A DNA stretch of 64,000 bases from Paraspadella gotoi. Taxonomy: Eukaryota > Chaetognatha. The position numbers and the translations under genes were made by a program. The stretch covers positions 9,112,764 through 9,176,763 of the forward strand of contig CM119264.1 of assembly GCA_051294375.1 (NCBI GenBank). The letters are read 5' to 3'. Shown here one piece after another: positions 50,415 through 61,449 of the stretch; position 1 is the stretch's first letter; every line of letters starts with the position of its first letter. The notes under the pieces are model-generated. The model had not been told where the DNA came from. It did no database searches and saw only the letters and a list, made by a program, of their open reading frames with translations.

Positions 50415-50690
50415 ATGATATATTATGGCAACGGGGATAGCCTGTGATCCCGGGGCGCGGGGTATCTCAACCAACTGGCGTAGGGCTGCGGACCCTCCAG
50501 TGGACCGCCTCCTGTCACTGGCATGTTTATACCGGTGCACCGTTCCACATTTTATTAAGAGCCAGAAACCCGGGATCCCAGGGATTGAACCCGGGACGCA
50601 CGATGGAATGAGATGATTTAGGCCTGCTCAGCCATTGAGACGAAGGCTGAGGAAAGGAGGAGCAGTGAAGGCAGCTTTAAGTCTTGGCTG
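50415..50690 (-). mobile_element. tRNA-derived SINE, duplicate in segment B copy 2
   Basis: Same insertion as 41,750-41,985 with scattered indels. It marks duplication of the segment, not a separate transposition. Confidence 0.78.
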
Positions 50691-51384
50691 CCACAAATAT
50701 AAGTTATATAAGTAAAGATAATTCCCTTATGATTTTTTAAGGATTTTTATGTGTCCTTTGTTATTGATTGTGAAAAAACCTGCCGTTTAAATTATACGTA
50801 TCTTTTCCCAGAAAGAAATTAATTAAGCTTTGTGAGAAAATTTATTAACGAGGAGAAATACGAATCTTTTAAGGGCAAAAGAGCAGAAATATAAAATGAA
50901 TAAGACGAACAAAATTCAACATGAATATATCTGTAAACGGAAAGCCGATTTTGCTATGAAACTCAAAATTGAAAGAGCAAAAGAACTTGTTTTTCAATTT
51001 CTGTCAAGAGATCTTGGCGCACTCTGAATGTCAGAAATGCGGCAGGTGCTGAGAGCTATTTTCTTTTTCCGGAAACTAGTGAATTCCTTATCTTAAGGGG
51101 CGGTGAGTTGAATGCCTGAAATATTCACAGGTTCGATGAGGAGAGTTGAATTGTGGCCCAGGAGTCAAGAGGGAATTGTGGGCGAATGGGTTCGAAATCA
51201 GGTTTCCCTCGGGGGTTGTGGATTCTCAGTTCAACAGATTTTTAATTTTGTCTCCCTAGAAAAACGAAAAAATCGGTTTTCAAATAGATTCTCTCTCTGC
51301 TCTCTTTCTCTCTCTCTCTCTCTCTCATCCTCGTCACTCTCGTCTCTTTCTTTCTGTGGAACTTCCTTTCATCTCAATTCCATC

Positions 51385-51437
<53 letters not shown>

Positions 51438-53770
51438 ATCTCTCATTATCTCTCTCTTTCTCTCTCTATGCTGTGAGCTGTTTTTCTAAATCTGTATTTT
51501 GTGTCTCCTCGCTTCTTCATTTTTTTTCTAACTACCGGTACTAACTATAATTTAAGGTCAATTGATGATTTTTTCTGACCCTTCCTTTTTATTTTTTTCA
51601 CATTTTTTCAATAATAATATTCTAAACTTCATTCGTTGTTCCTGTCTTGCTTGCCATATAAGTTTTAAAAAAATTACAAACGAAGAGCCCTGTCGTATTC
51701 AAGGGTATAAAGATAATAAAAGATAAATTAAAAGGCAAAATTGAACAGCAATAAAATAAATTACGTTCAATGTATATTAATTAATATTTTTTGCTTAAGG
51801 AAACCATTTATTTTCTACCTCAATGTTAGTAATTTAAAAATTTAAAAAATTTAAAATCTTAAAAATTACTCAGAGAAAAATGAAAAAAGGCTTTTTCACG
51901 GCCTTTTCTCTTTAGTTGAGAAACTCCTCGACTTGAGTCCTTACCATCAAAATAAGACGCGTTTATCAGTTCAGCTGAACTTTGACGTCGTTTTCCTTTC
52001 CTTTCTTCTCTCCGCGAGTTAGCGAGAGGTTTTGCTCTCCTTTTTTTATCATTTTTAATTCGAGAATTTTTTTCCTTATATTTGCTTTTTTTGTTATGTT
52101 TTTATATATATATATATAAATATTTTAAATTAACGTATTTTTAAATTAAACATTTAGCAGGAATGATTTCTGTGCATAAGAAAATTTAGTGCAGTTATAA
52201 AAAACCCAAAAAAACCAACCAACTCATTTAGAGAAAATTAAGCTGCAGGGAATATTGGAAATTAAAACGTTTAAATATTATAATCCTAAAGGCTAAAACG
52301 GAGGAACGGCAAATAAAAAGAAGATTAGCTTGACGCTGGACCGACGACTATACTACTCTGACGACGGACGACGACATTATTTTTGTCACGCGAGAAAGTA
52401 ACGAGCCGATCGCGACGCGAGACGAATTGCCCTTCGCAACACCAGAAGCCGGCAAAAGAGAAAAATGTTATGCCTGTTTGCCCTATGTATGCTTCCACAG
52501 TGACCTACGGCGGACACCCGATGGCGACCGCCGCTTAGGCTTATAATTTTTAAAAGCAAACGTCGGCTTTCTTCATTTTCCTAATCACCATTCACGATCT
52601 TTAAATTTTGCATCCGCCGAAAAAAAAACGACCAAAAACCACAAAGAACACAAACCAACAAAAAGCGACGCGCGAGCTATTTTTTCACCTGATTCTTCAC
52701 TCTGTGTCGCGTTTATGATTAACGATAACTCTTAGTGTGAAGCTGATTAACATACTTACTCTTGAGAATTCAAAAGCCGGAAAAGAATGTTAAATGATGT
52801 TAAATATGTTTTTTTTGTTTGTGGATGGAGACGAACGAAGCACGACGACGAACGACGACGACTCGAGTTTGGAAGCGATGACGATTGCACGCATCTTCGG
52901 CGACGGGTCGTCTTTCTTTCCTACTCGGGAAATCAAAAGAAACAGCGGGGGAAACGAAAATGGGGAAAGGAAGGAAAAAAGCAAAGAAGGAGTTTTTTTT
53001 TTTTTTTTTAAGAAAGAAGAATATAAAAACAGAAAAAAGAAAAAAATAATGAAAGATAAAGGAAAAATAACAATAACTAAAGTAGAAAGCGAAATTTGGA
53101 TGGTAAAGGAATCTGGCTGGAGAGAACGGAGAGACGGAGAGCGGATAGAGAGAAGAAACGAGGCTACATTTGGAATCAATTGTCTGTGAGAAACGAAAGC
53201 CGATTTCTTGTCTTTCGGTTGATCGGGTAGTCTTTTCTAACTATTAATAACTATTGCGAAGTAGGCGAAAAACTGTATTTTAATTATACTGGTGTCCACG
53301 AAAAGTGAGAGCGCGAAATCTTGGAATACAACCGAGGTCGAGCTATCAATTTCAGAATTTAACAGAATAAAAGACGACGACTTGCTGACTTCACTGGCTA
53401 CTGAATCCTTTTTGACCTTTTTTAAGACAAAAGAACACTCTTAACTTTAACGAATGATTGCGATTGATGTGAACCTTGGGGATGAATTTAAAGATGGATA
53501 AAGATGTGGAAAGAAATAAAAAAAAGTATGAGTCCTGAGATGAATGTAGCCAAAAAGGAAAGAAGAGATAGAGACGATTATGACAGTAAAATTTGAAAAG
53601 GAGTAGAGATGAATTAGCAATGAGAGAGACAGAGAAAAAATGGAAAAAGAGGAAGTGGAAAAAACAGAAGGAGGAAGCAAAAGGAGAGGAAATGGAAAGG
53701 AGGAGAAAAGCGAACGGAAAGATTTCTCGCTGCAGAAATAAAACCGGTGATTCGCGGTTAAGCGATGGGC

Positions 53771-53846
<76 letters not shown>

Positions 53847-54057
53847 TGAGAGAAAGCTTTTATGCGATTCCGAAAACCAAGGAGACCCGAACTCAAGGTC
53901 CGTGTAAATGAGGAGTAAATTATTTTCCAGCACGTAAAAAAAAGGGAAGAAACAAACGAATTAAACGAAGCAAATGGTAGTTTTAGATGCAAATGTGAGC
54001 AGTTTTTGTATCTCTCTCTCCTCTCTCTCTCCATCTCTCTCTCTCTCTCTCTCTATT

Positions 54058-54096
<39 letters not shown>

Positions 54097-55039
54097 CTCT
54101 CTCTCTCAAATATTTCACTAAAACACACGGCGATACGCTATGTAAAATTATTCTCTTATTTTGACGTTGTTCGGTTTTCTTGTGAACAATCCAATCCGTA
54201 GCGCAGAAAACCAACTGACATTTTCGAGGAAAAACAAACGTAAAATTTTTTCGCTTTGCACTGGAAACGATTTTTCGTTGAAACATCTTCGGTTTGGATT
54301 CCATCGTTTATTTTTCTCACGACTCTCGCGACCGTCCTCCCTTGCTCATCCACCTCCCCACACTTCCCCTTCCCCCCCCCTTAGCCCCGACACCCTAAAA
54401 AAAATCGATTGGGTGAGCCAAAAGAAGGTCCGCCGGAAGTCTTTGTTGCCTGAAGCGTTGGCCATCCGAGGATTGATCGATTCGGATATATTTCGATCTC
54501 TCCGGCCAAACAGAACCCGTACCCTCTTATTGTATTCTGCCTTCAATTAGATTCTCGCGCTTCCATCCCTTCGTTCGTCTTTTTTTTCCCCCTTTTTTCT
54601 TTTATTGTTTTGTTTGGACTTTTGTTGTTTGTTTTATCTTTTTTTATTTGCTTTTCGTTTAAAGCCTTCCAGGCGAACAGCGCCATTTTGGCTGGAGCGA
54701 ATTGGAATTGATCTTTCGTTTGTATGATTTTTGTAATTTACTGCATTTTTGAATTTTGTATCTTACCCAAAGATCCCTTCATTAACTCGACGACTAATTA
54801 AATTTTATCATAATCCCGTTTTCTCTATATAGATTAACGTCTTCGAGGAAAACGAAAAATCATTAATCCTCGATCGCAAATGTCTCATTTATCGTTGAAG
54901 AGAAGCGCGGTTAGTTTTTTTAAATGAGTTTTTTTTAGGCGGTGAGATGAAAGATTTATTGCGCAGAGTAAGAACTTAGTGAATTCGTGTTTATGACATC
55001 GGGATAAAAAAATAAGAGATGAGGGAAGCAAATATACTG

Positions 55040-55090
55040 TGAAAGAATTTACGGCTCTTGTGTCACCAATGAGAGAGAGAGAGAGAAGAG

Positions 55091-55156
<66 letters not shown>

Positions 55157-55266
55157 AGCGTAGAGGTTGCTTAAATGTCAGCACAAGAGCGGGGCGGAGA
55201 AAAAAAGAAAAGNNNNNNNNNNNNNNNNNNNNNNNNNGTGAAAGAATTTACGGCTCTTGTGTCACC

Positions 55267-55301
<35 letters not shown>

Positions 55302-55440
55302 ATAGAAGAGAGAGAGAGAGAGATGAGAGAGAGAGGAGAGACGAAGATGTATTCCGAATGCAAGCGTCGAGGAGGAGAGGAGGAGAGAGAGAGAGAGGCG
55401 GTTGAGAGAGATACGTTAAACATAAGTGAGTATTACGTGT
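55040..55440. repeat. (GA)n tracts repeated on both sides of a 25-N gap
   Basis: GTGAAAGAATTTACGGCTCT and the following GTGTCACCAATGAGAG occur at 55,039 and again at 55,238, directly after the gap (55,213-55,237). Each is followed by a long GA tract. This looks like one locus represented twice. Confidence 0.9.
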
Positions 55441-56759
55441 TTTTTTGCTCTAAATCGATAATATAAAATATGCCTCTCGTCATAAAATTTTATAAAATAT
55501 GTTATTCTATCATAGCATATACACAATATCAATTAGCAACACTCTGGATTCCTCTCTCTCGTCAGTCTCATCATGACACATAAAAGTCTATCTACTCTCT
55601 CTTCTCTCCCATTCAACTTACGGTGTTACTACATTGACTCTCAGACACAATTACATAAAGTGGACTTCGCGTTAATACGGCCAATTGGGGGAGCCAAAAA
55701 TAAGGAATCTTTTCGTTAGGACCTTTTATCAAGGAGGTAAGAACAGTATTGCAAGCTTGCGATACTCGCATTTGAACCCGGCTTAGTGTTATTAGCACAT
55801 AATATACTCTTTTTGGTATGCTCTTAATCATGTACCATTCGTTTTTACACCGGTTTTTGTCTGTCTGTTTTACCTTGCTTATTACATTGGTACCATTTAC
55901 AAGCAAACGAACAATTTTGTTGGTATTATCCATATTTTAATTCAGAAACAGGGATGGAGAAGTCAGATCTCTTGTTTTCTGATCACCTCCTACTGCAGGA
56001 AAAAAATTTTGTGCTAATTGGGTAATTTTATCGTTACGTAATTTCTTTAACAGTATTTTGCAAAACAAACAGTGGTAAAGTATCATAAAGAATCACTAAG
56101 AATACTTTCTACGTAGAGCAGTGATAACGCGTTCTGCATGCGACCGATACACAGACAAATCTTTTTTCGGTTATACAAGGATTGTTTCAAGTTATATGTA
56201 TTAACGTTGACTAAATAGCGTCAAACAGTGCCGTATAACTTTTTGGTATTACTACCAAACTAGCTCCTATCCGACTAAATTTCCCTGAAGACTCTCCTCG
56301 GATCACAGATTCGCATAACTGTGTTTAACTCAGGTTTAAACTGGACTGTTCAATTATTAAATTGATAACTTATTTATCTCTCTATCTCCTTAAATATATT
56401 TTTCCCTCATTATCATTATCCCTTTAATTTTATATTATCAAGATCGAATAATAGCGTTTCATTTCCCATTTATAAAACTACCAAGAAGAAACTTCAATTA
56501 AGGAAGTATCCCTTGCATCTGAAAGGTCCGGATCCGTTTGTGGATTGCAACTCTGCGCTGGGCCCGACTTCTCGCGATCTCTTCTTCACATCGATGCGCA
56601 TTGAGTTACTTTTCGCAAGAACATCACGTCTTTATTCACTCCGTGACTAGACCAACGACGCCCAGCCCTATCTTTTTCGGCCAGTCTCTCATTTTCCTTC
56701 TAATAGAGCACATTAAAACCGATTATAATACATCCCTGAGCAGTAGTCAGTAATAAATT

Positions 56760-56905
56760 GTATTTCGCCGAATACGCTACTCAACGAACATTCCCGAGTT
56801 TCTAGGGCTACAGAGGGAAATATCGACCCGTAGAGTCTTACTGGTGGTGTTACGCGAGTAACCGAGCGAGCCTTACCGGCTTGGCCACTGCGCCCTTGCT
56901 CCACG
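56760..56905 (-). mobile_element. tRNA-like SINE head
   Basis: On the minus strand, GCGCAGTGGCCAAGCCGGTAAGGC is an A-box region of tRNA-Ser/Leu type. A degenerate B box, GGGTCGATATTTCCC, follows about 55 bases later. The sequence downstream does not match the core of the 19.5-kb family. Confidence 0.45.
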
Positions 56906-57116
56906 CTTTTGAATTTTAAATTGTTATTTTTTTTCTTTGTGAGATACTTCATAATTAAAATAAAAAATCTAAAATAATAATAATTATGAATAATAAAAAC
57001 AACACAACGGAGAGGTGCCATGTTCGAATAAGAGAGGCTCTTCTAGACTAATAAGTATTATACTAGAATGACGAAGGGTATTAGAGACTTTGCCAAAGAA
57101 AGGAAAATATTATGCT

Positions 57117-57188
57117 CCGAAAACCCGGATTGAACCAGGGACCTTTAGATCTCAGTCTATCGCTCTTCCAAAACTGAGCTATTTCGGC
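57117..57188 (-). tRNA. tRNA-Phe-like gene, probably a pseudogene (anticodon loop one base short)
   Basis: On the minus strand it starts GCCGAAATAGCTCAG and carries AGACTGAGATCTAAAG, GGTCCCTGGTTCAATCC and GGGTTTTCGG. This is the pattern of animal tRNA-Phe. The acceptor stem pairs except at its end, and the T arm is intact. The anticodon region should read CTGAAGATC but reads CTGAGATC, so one A of the GAA anticodon is missing. The D loop has extra T bases. Either the gene is dead or the unpolished sequence dropped a base. Confidence 0.75.
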
Positions 57189-57913
57189 TGATTACGGAAA
57201 CAATAGAATTGATTGAAAGATATAGATATATATCATCTCCTAAGTAATCCAATTTCAGTCTCAGTTTCATTACAGAAACGCTGATGCCTTTATGCTCTTT
57301 AAAAAAAGACAGGGATTGCAAAACGATTCCACAAAATCACCTGTAAAAAGACCAAACAAAACCATATCTTAAAATACCCTTGTCGAAAAATAATTAAAAA
57401 TCACAACCAAAAAATCTTCAAAACACGTTTTGTATGAATTACGTCATCGGTGTCAACAAATTATTGTTCCCCGGCAAAAAAGTCTTATCTGATTGTCGTC
57501 GAGATTCAATAGGATTCCATTCGGTTCCATTCGATTCCAGTCCGAACTGCGTCCTTACCCTGCAAGCCTTAATGTCCTTAATGCCCTACCATCGGCTTCT
57601 ATCCGTCGTAACCCTTAGGCTACTTATGGCCTGATCCCCCTTTTTTTTTTCGCCCCAACCACCCCTCCCCCATACCTCATTTTTCCTCTCCTCTCCCGTA
57701 CTTTTCCGTCGCGACCCAATCGTCACGAGACAGTAGAGTCCCAAAGTTCGATTCCCGGTTTCAAACTTGCGTTGACGAGTGGAAAAATTTCTCGAAAGTC
57801 GTTTGAAACGTGAAAATCACTTTTTCTGCAAATTCGCTTAGAATTCAGCCATTGGCCAGTGAATTAGGAAAGGCCGAACATTATTTAAATTAACTGCTTT
57901 CATGAATAATCTT

Positions 57914-57980
57914 TTCTCTCTCTCTCTCTCTCTCTCGTCTCTCTCTCTTTCTCTCATTCTCTCTCTCTCTCTCTCTCTCT
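57914..57980. repeat. (CT)n microsatellite
   Basis: CT tract with a few breaks. It is the last substantial CT tract in the window; 58-64 kb lacks them. Confidence 0.9.
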
Positions 57981-58129
57981 CAGTCCCTACATACCTTCGC
58001 CTCGGTTCAAGCCTCGCTCCCCCCTTCTCCTTTTCTCCCTTCCTCTATCTCTATCCCCCTTCATTTCTCTTCACATCGACTCCCCACAGTCCAAAGTTCA
58101 AGTTTCCTCTTCCTTCTTATCACTCCTCC

Positions 58130-61100
58130 TATTAACCCTTCGGAGATACCGTTCCGCGGCCATCGATTTGTTTTCGAAGTCACAATCGGATAGGCGGTCG
58201 TTTGCTACGTCACAAGTAGAGGGAAGAGAACGGGCGCAAATCTTATTCAATATCACTTTGCTATGTAGTATAAGAGCCATGACCCAAAACAACTGCGATC
58301 TCGAAATCTCACTCTCAGGATAATCTCGCGATTATGAGGACAGAACATCTACCATTCACATCGCGACTACACCACACAGAGATTAAAAGAAATCATTACA
58401 GAACCTCTGATACTTACGACGAAGAGAATCAGTGTCTTCGTGTGCAATACGGATCACAGCTAACCACAGATACGCACAACGTGAGCTCGGCCTTGCTAGC
58501 TTCTAGGCCTTTCGACGCGGCGTCCTTTGGCAGTTCCGTGCTGCGTTGCCGGTCTTCGAGGATTTCACGAGACGTCAATCGCTGTCTACAAGTCGGAGAA
58601 GGATCTCGACCGCGTCGTTCCTCTCCTTCGCTCAGGCGGAATGGCAGAGAGCTCTTGCAGTGTGGTGAGCATACGCAGCACCTTTTCTACCAGACCAAGA
58701 TTGCATTACCGCTAAACCAGAATCGGACGACCTCCTCCCGGAGGTCTGCACGCTGGAGGTGTACGAATCAGGCAATGCTGTGGTCGGGCAGGGATGAGGT
58801 CTCAACTGCGCTTCACTATATACTCGACAACAGCTGTTGTTCTCGTGTAGGGACATCTAGGTGGTTCGAATATTCGGTGGCCGTTTAGAGTGTACGCCAT
58901 CTCCAAATTTCTCGTAAGACTGTGACGCGAAGCTGAACTGCGACATGTTCTCGCAGATCTGTCCCTCACACAAAGCTACTGCAGTTCGGCGCTCTCCGCA
59001 TCCTCGGCCGCTGTCCCCGCTCGGCTCTTGCGGACCAGCACGGGGCAGTAGGCCTACGTCGTTACTCATCACATGTCTCGATCAGAGGTGTCGGCTGACG
59101 AGCTTCAAGGAGCTCTCTCATTCATACCTCCTTGGCGCAGGTATCTTACACTCCAGGAGGGTTCATGACGGCCCTAGACGGTCGCTCGGGCTAGGCGACA
59201 CAGTCGCTTCAATCTCTGCGGCATATCTCCGCGCGCGCACGATCCCACTTCACGAGGTTTTCCTCCACCTTCAGTCACTGAGCTTCAGGATCCTACAACT
59301 GTGCGGTCTCACCTCCAGCATACGTGATGCTTTGTCGCTGAGCTCTCCCGTGTCATGCGTCTGTCTCCCAAATTTTTTTCGCCTGGAAGGCGACGCTGAG
59401 GCGGAGGGGATAGACGCCTTGCGCACGCTGGTTTGCTTCTGTGAACCATTGGCCTCCGTCTCTAATTCCTGTACCTACCACTCTTCTGTGACGGTCGTAC
59501 TCGCTCGCTCGCACACTCCTCGCAACGGTGTGACGTGGCTGCAAGGAGGGCCATCTAATTTCTCTCTCCTCGTTGCAACTCACCCACAACGTTATTTCGC
59601 GTCCGGCTCATTTACCTGTAGTCGTGAGTCTACAGTATAGGCCCACACGCTCTTCTCTCTCTGAGATTCGTTCGCTCGGGATACGCAGAACTTAGTCTTT
59701 TCCCTCGTTACGTCTGTGCCTGTAAGGTAAGTCTCTCCATCGTCGTCAGAACTTTTTCCGTAGTCCGGACCCATATCGACCTCCGCAAGCTGAGAATACG
59801 CCCTTCAGGCCGTCTTCGTTTTCTCGCTGCATAGTTGTTTATTATATATTATAGGCTCAAGGTGTTTAGATTCGAGTCTCCTCCACACAGTCAATCTCTG
59901 TCTTGAACATCTCGAACGACTCCTTTCTCCGTCACGTCAGACGTGGCTGTGTGTAAGCGGCTCTCTACCCAGAAGATAGCACTCATTACGTCCTACGAAT
60001 ATGCTTGCAAGCTCTGTCGCGTACATTTCCTTCAAGTGCGTTCGCGATGATTGGTTTCAGTTCTGCAATGCTCTGCTCTGGAGGTGATGTTCTTACGTAT
60101 TCTCGTCACTATTTCTGTGCGAGAAGGGCCTCTCTGATACTAGTCACGATTCAAACTTCACAGAAGATATCGTCACATCTCTGGCTACTCTTTACCCCCT
60201 TGACGGTGAGCGCCAGAGTTGTAGATTGAGTATCCTTCTGCTCTTTTGGTGTTCCGGTAGCCTCATGCAGGGCGTATGTTTTGAAGAGAACGCCGTCCTC
60301 GTCATTGATCGGACTTTATCCCCTACGATGAATGCAAGGGGAACCTCCAGAGGTATATTCGACAATCCTACTGTACGAACTCTCGGCGCCATTTTCCTTT
60401 TTCGGCGCCTGAGGGTCTCGTACTCAGCGGTATCTCGCCTCGATACCTGTGGTGCTTCGGCATACTCTCAGGCAGATCAAAGCTCGAGAATCGAGTCAGG
60501 CGAATCGCTACTCTTTGCGGTCCGCGCGACAACGCGCGAGAGGCTATCCTCTTTCCACTCTTAGTCCGCGTCAGTACTCATCGATTTCTCCTTCCTTCAG
60601 TGGTCCTGCACATCGGACGTCTGCCTCGTCAGAACAGAAGCGCGCAGCCGGGCCTCGTGACATGTAAGAGGTAACACTCCGGGTCGCTTCCCGTCTCGAT
60701 TACGCTTGACTGCGCTTCTTTAGAATAATCTGCTCATTTGCCAGGTATTCTTAGGCGTGGCGGACCTTCGCACAGGCAATCATAGCGTCTTCCTCCTCTT
60801 GTGCTCTCTCGTGGAATTGGCCGACCCGCTCGACGCCTTTTCTCTACTGTGCGCCTCTCCGCGAGCTCCTTTACGTCATTTCTGCGCGCGAGCGTCTTCG
60901 GCTCACTTCTCAAGGAGTGGCTCCTCGATCACGGTCGGCACGTTGTAGCAGCGTCCGATGGTCCGTGCGCCGGCTATAATCTAGTCTCGCGCGGTCTCGA
61001 GACGAGGTCGTCTGCCGCCGGCGAAGCTGGATGACTTGTGGCGTAATCCTTCGACGGCGGGACGCATATGGGATTTCATGGCGCCGCACGCGAGCCTCTG

Positions 61101-61400
61101 CTATCCAGCTAATGCTAGCGTGCTTCAGGGAACGATCGTTGGCGGCAGAGCCCACGTGTGGTCTCCGGACACTCAGTGGCTATGACCACGGTGTACGGAC
61201 TCTCAGTGCTCGAGCCACCGGGTACTGGCAAGGCGAGGAGGCCGGCCTTCGACGCACTTGGGTCCGGGGCCTCACCCGAGTCTTGTCCGAAGCCCGGTCA
61301 ACGTCGATGGACCGAGGCCTTAGTGCCCTAGGATTATCTCTATTCTGTGTTTCACATCTATCGAATCCATATCTCATGTGTTCGTTTTTTCATAAACTCT
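58130..61400. other. Compositionally distinct, unidentified segment
   Basis: More GC-rich than its surroundings and free of the GA/CT and GAC repeats that fill the rest of the window. Open frames of 60-230 codons occur on both strands. Some minus-strand pieces look protein-like: 60,190-60,300 gives about 45 codons without a stop and with mixed composition, and 58,632-59,072 is a single frame with one stop. I see no recognisable domain. It could be a decayed mobile element, foreign sequence or low-accuracy sequence. Confidence 0.35.
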
Positions 61401-61449
61401 GACTACGCGCGGAGTGCTACTCGCGCTAGCCACGACGAACAACAGAAGC

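Larger units (their letters stand above)
46230..55038. repeat. Segment B, copy 2 (noisy)
   Basis: Same order of elements as copy 1, with frequent one-base insertions and shortened GA/CT runs (for example 48,516-48,735, 48,903-48,993, 51,291-51,470, 53,770-53,850 and 54,011-54,113). It ends with the same AAGCAAATATACT as copy 1. Confidence 0.92.

Noticed and set aside
57745-57765. B-box-like GTTCGATTCCCGG suggesting another tRNA or SINE
   Set aside because: There is no A box at a suitable distance upstream and no cloverleaf could be drawn.
58945-59640. 231-codon open frame on the plus strand
   Set aside because: It is the longest uninterrupted frame in the distinct segment, but no motif, domain or start context supports it, and GC-richer sequence has fewer stops by chance.
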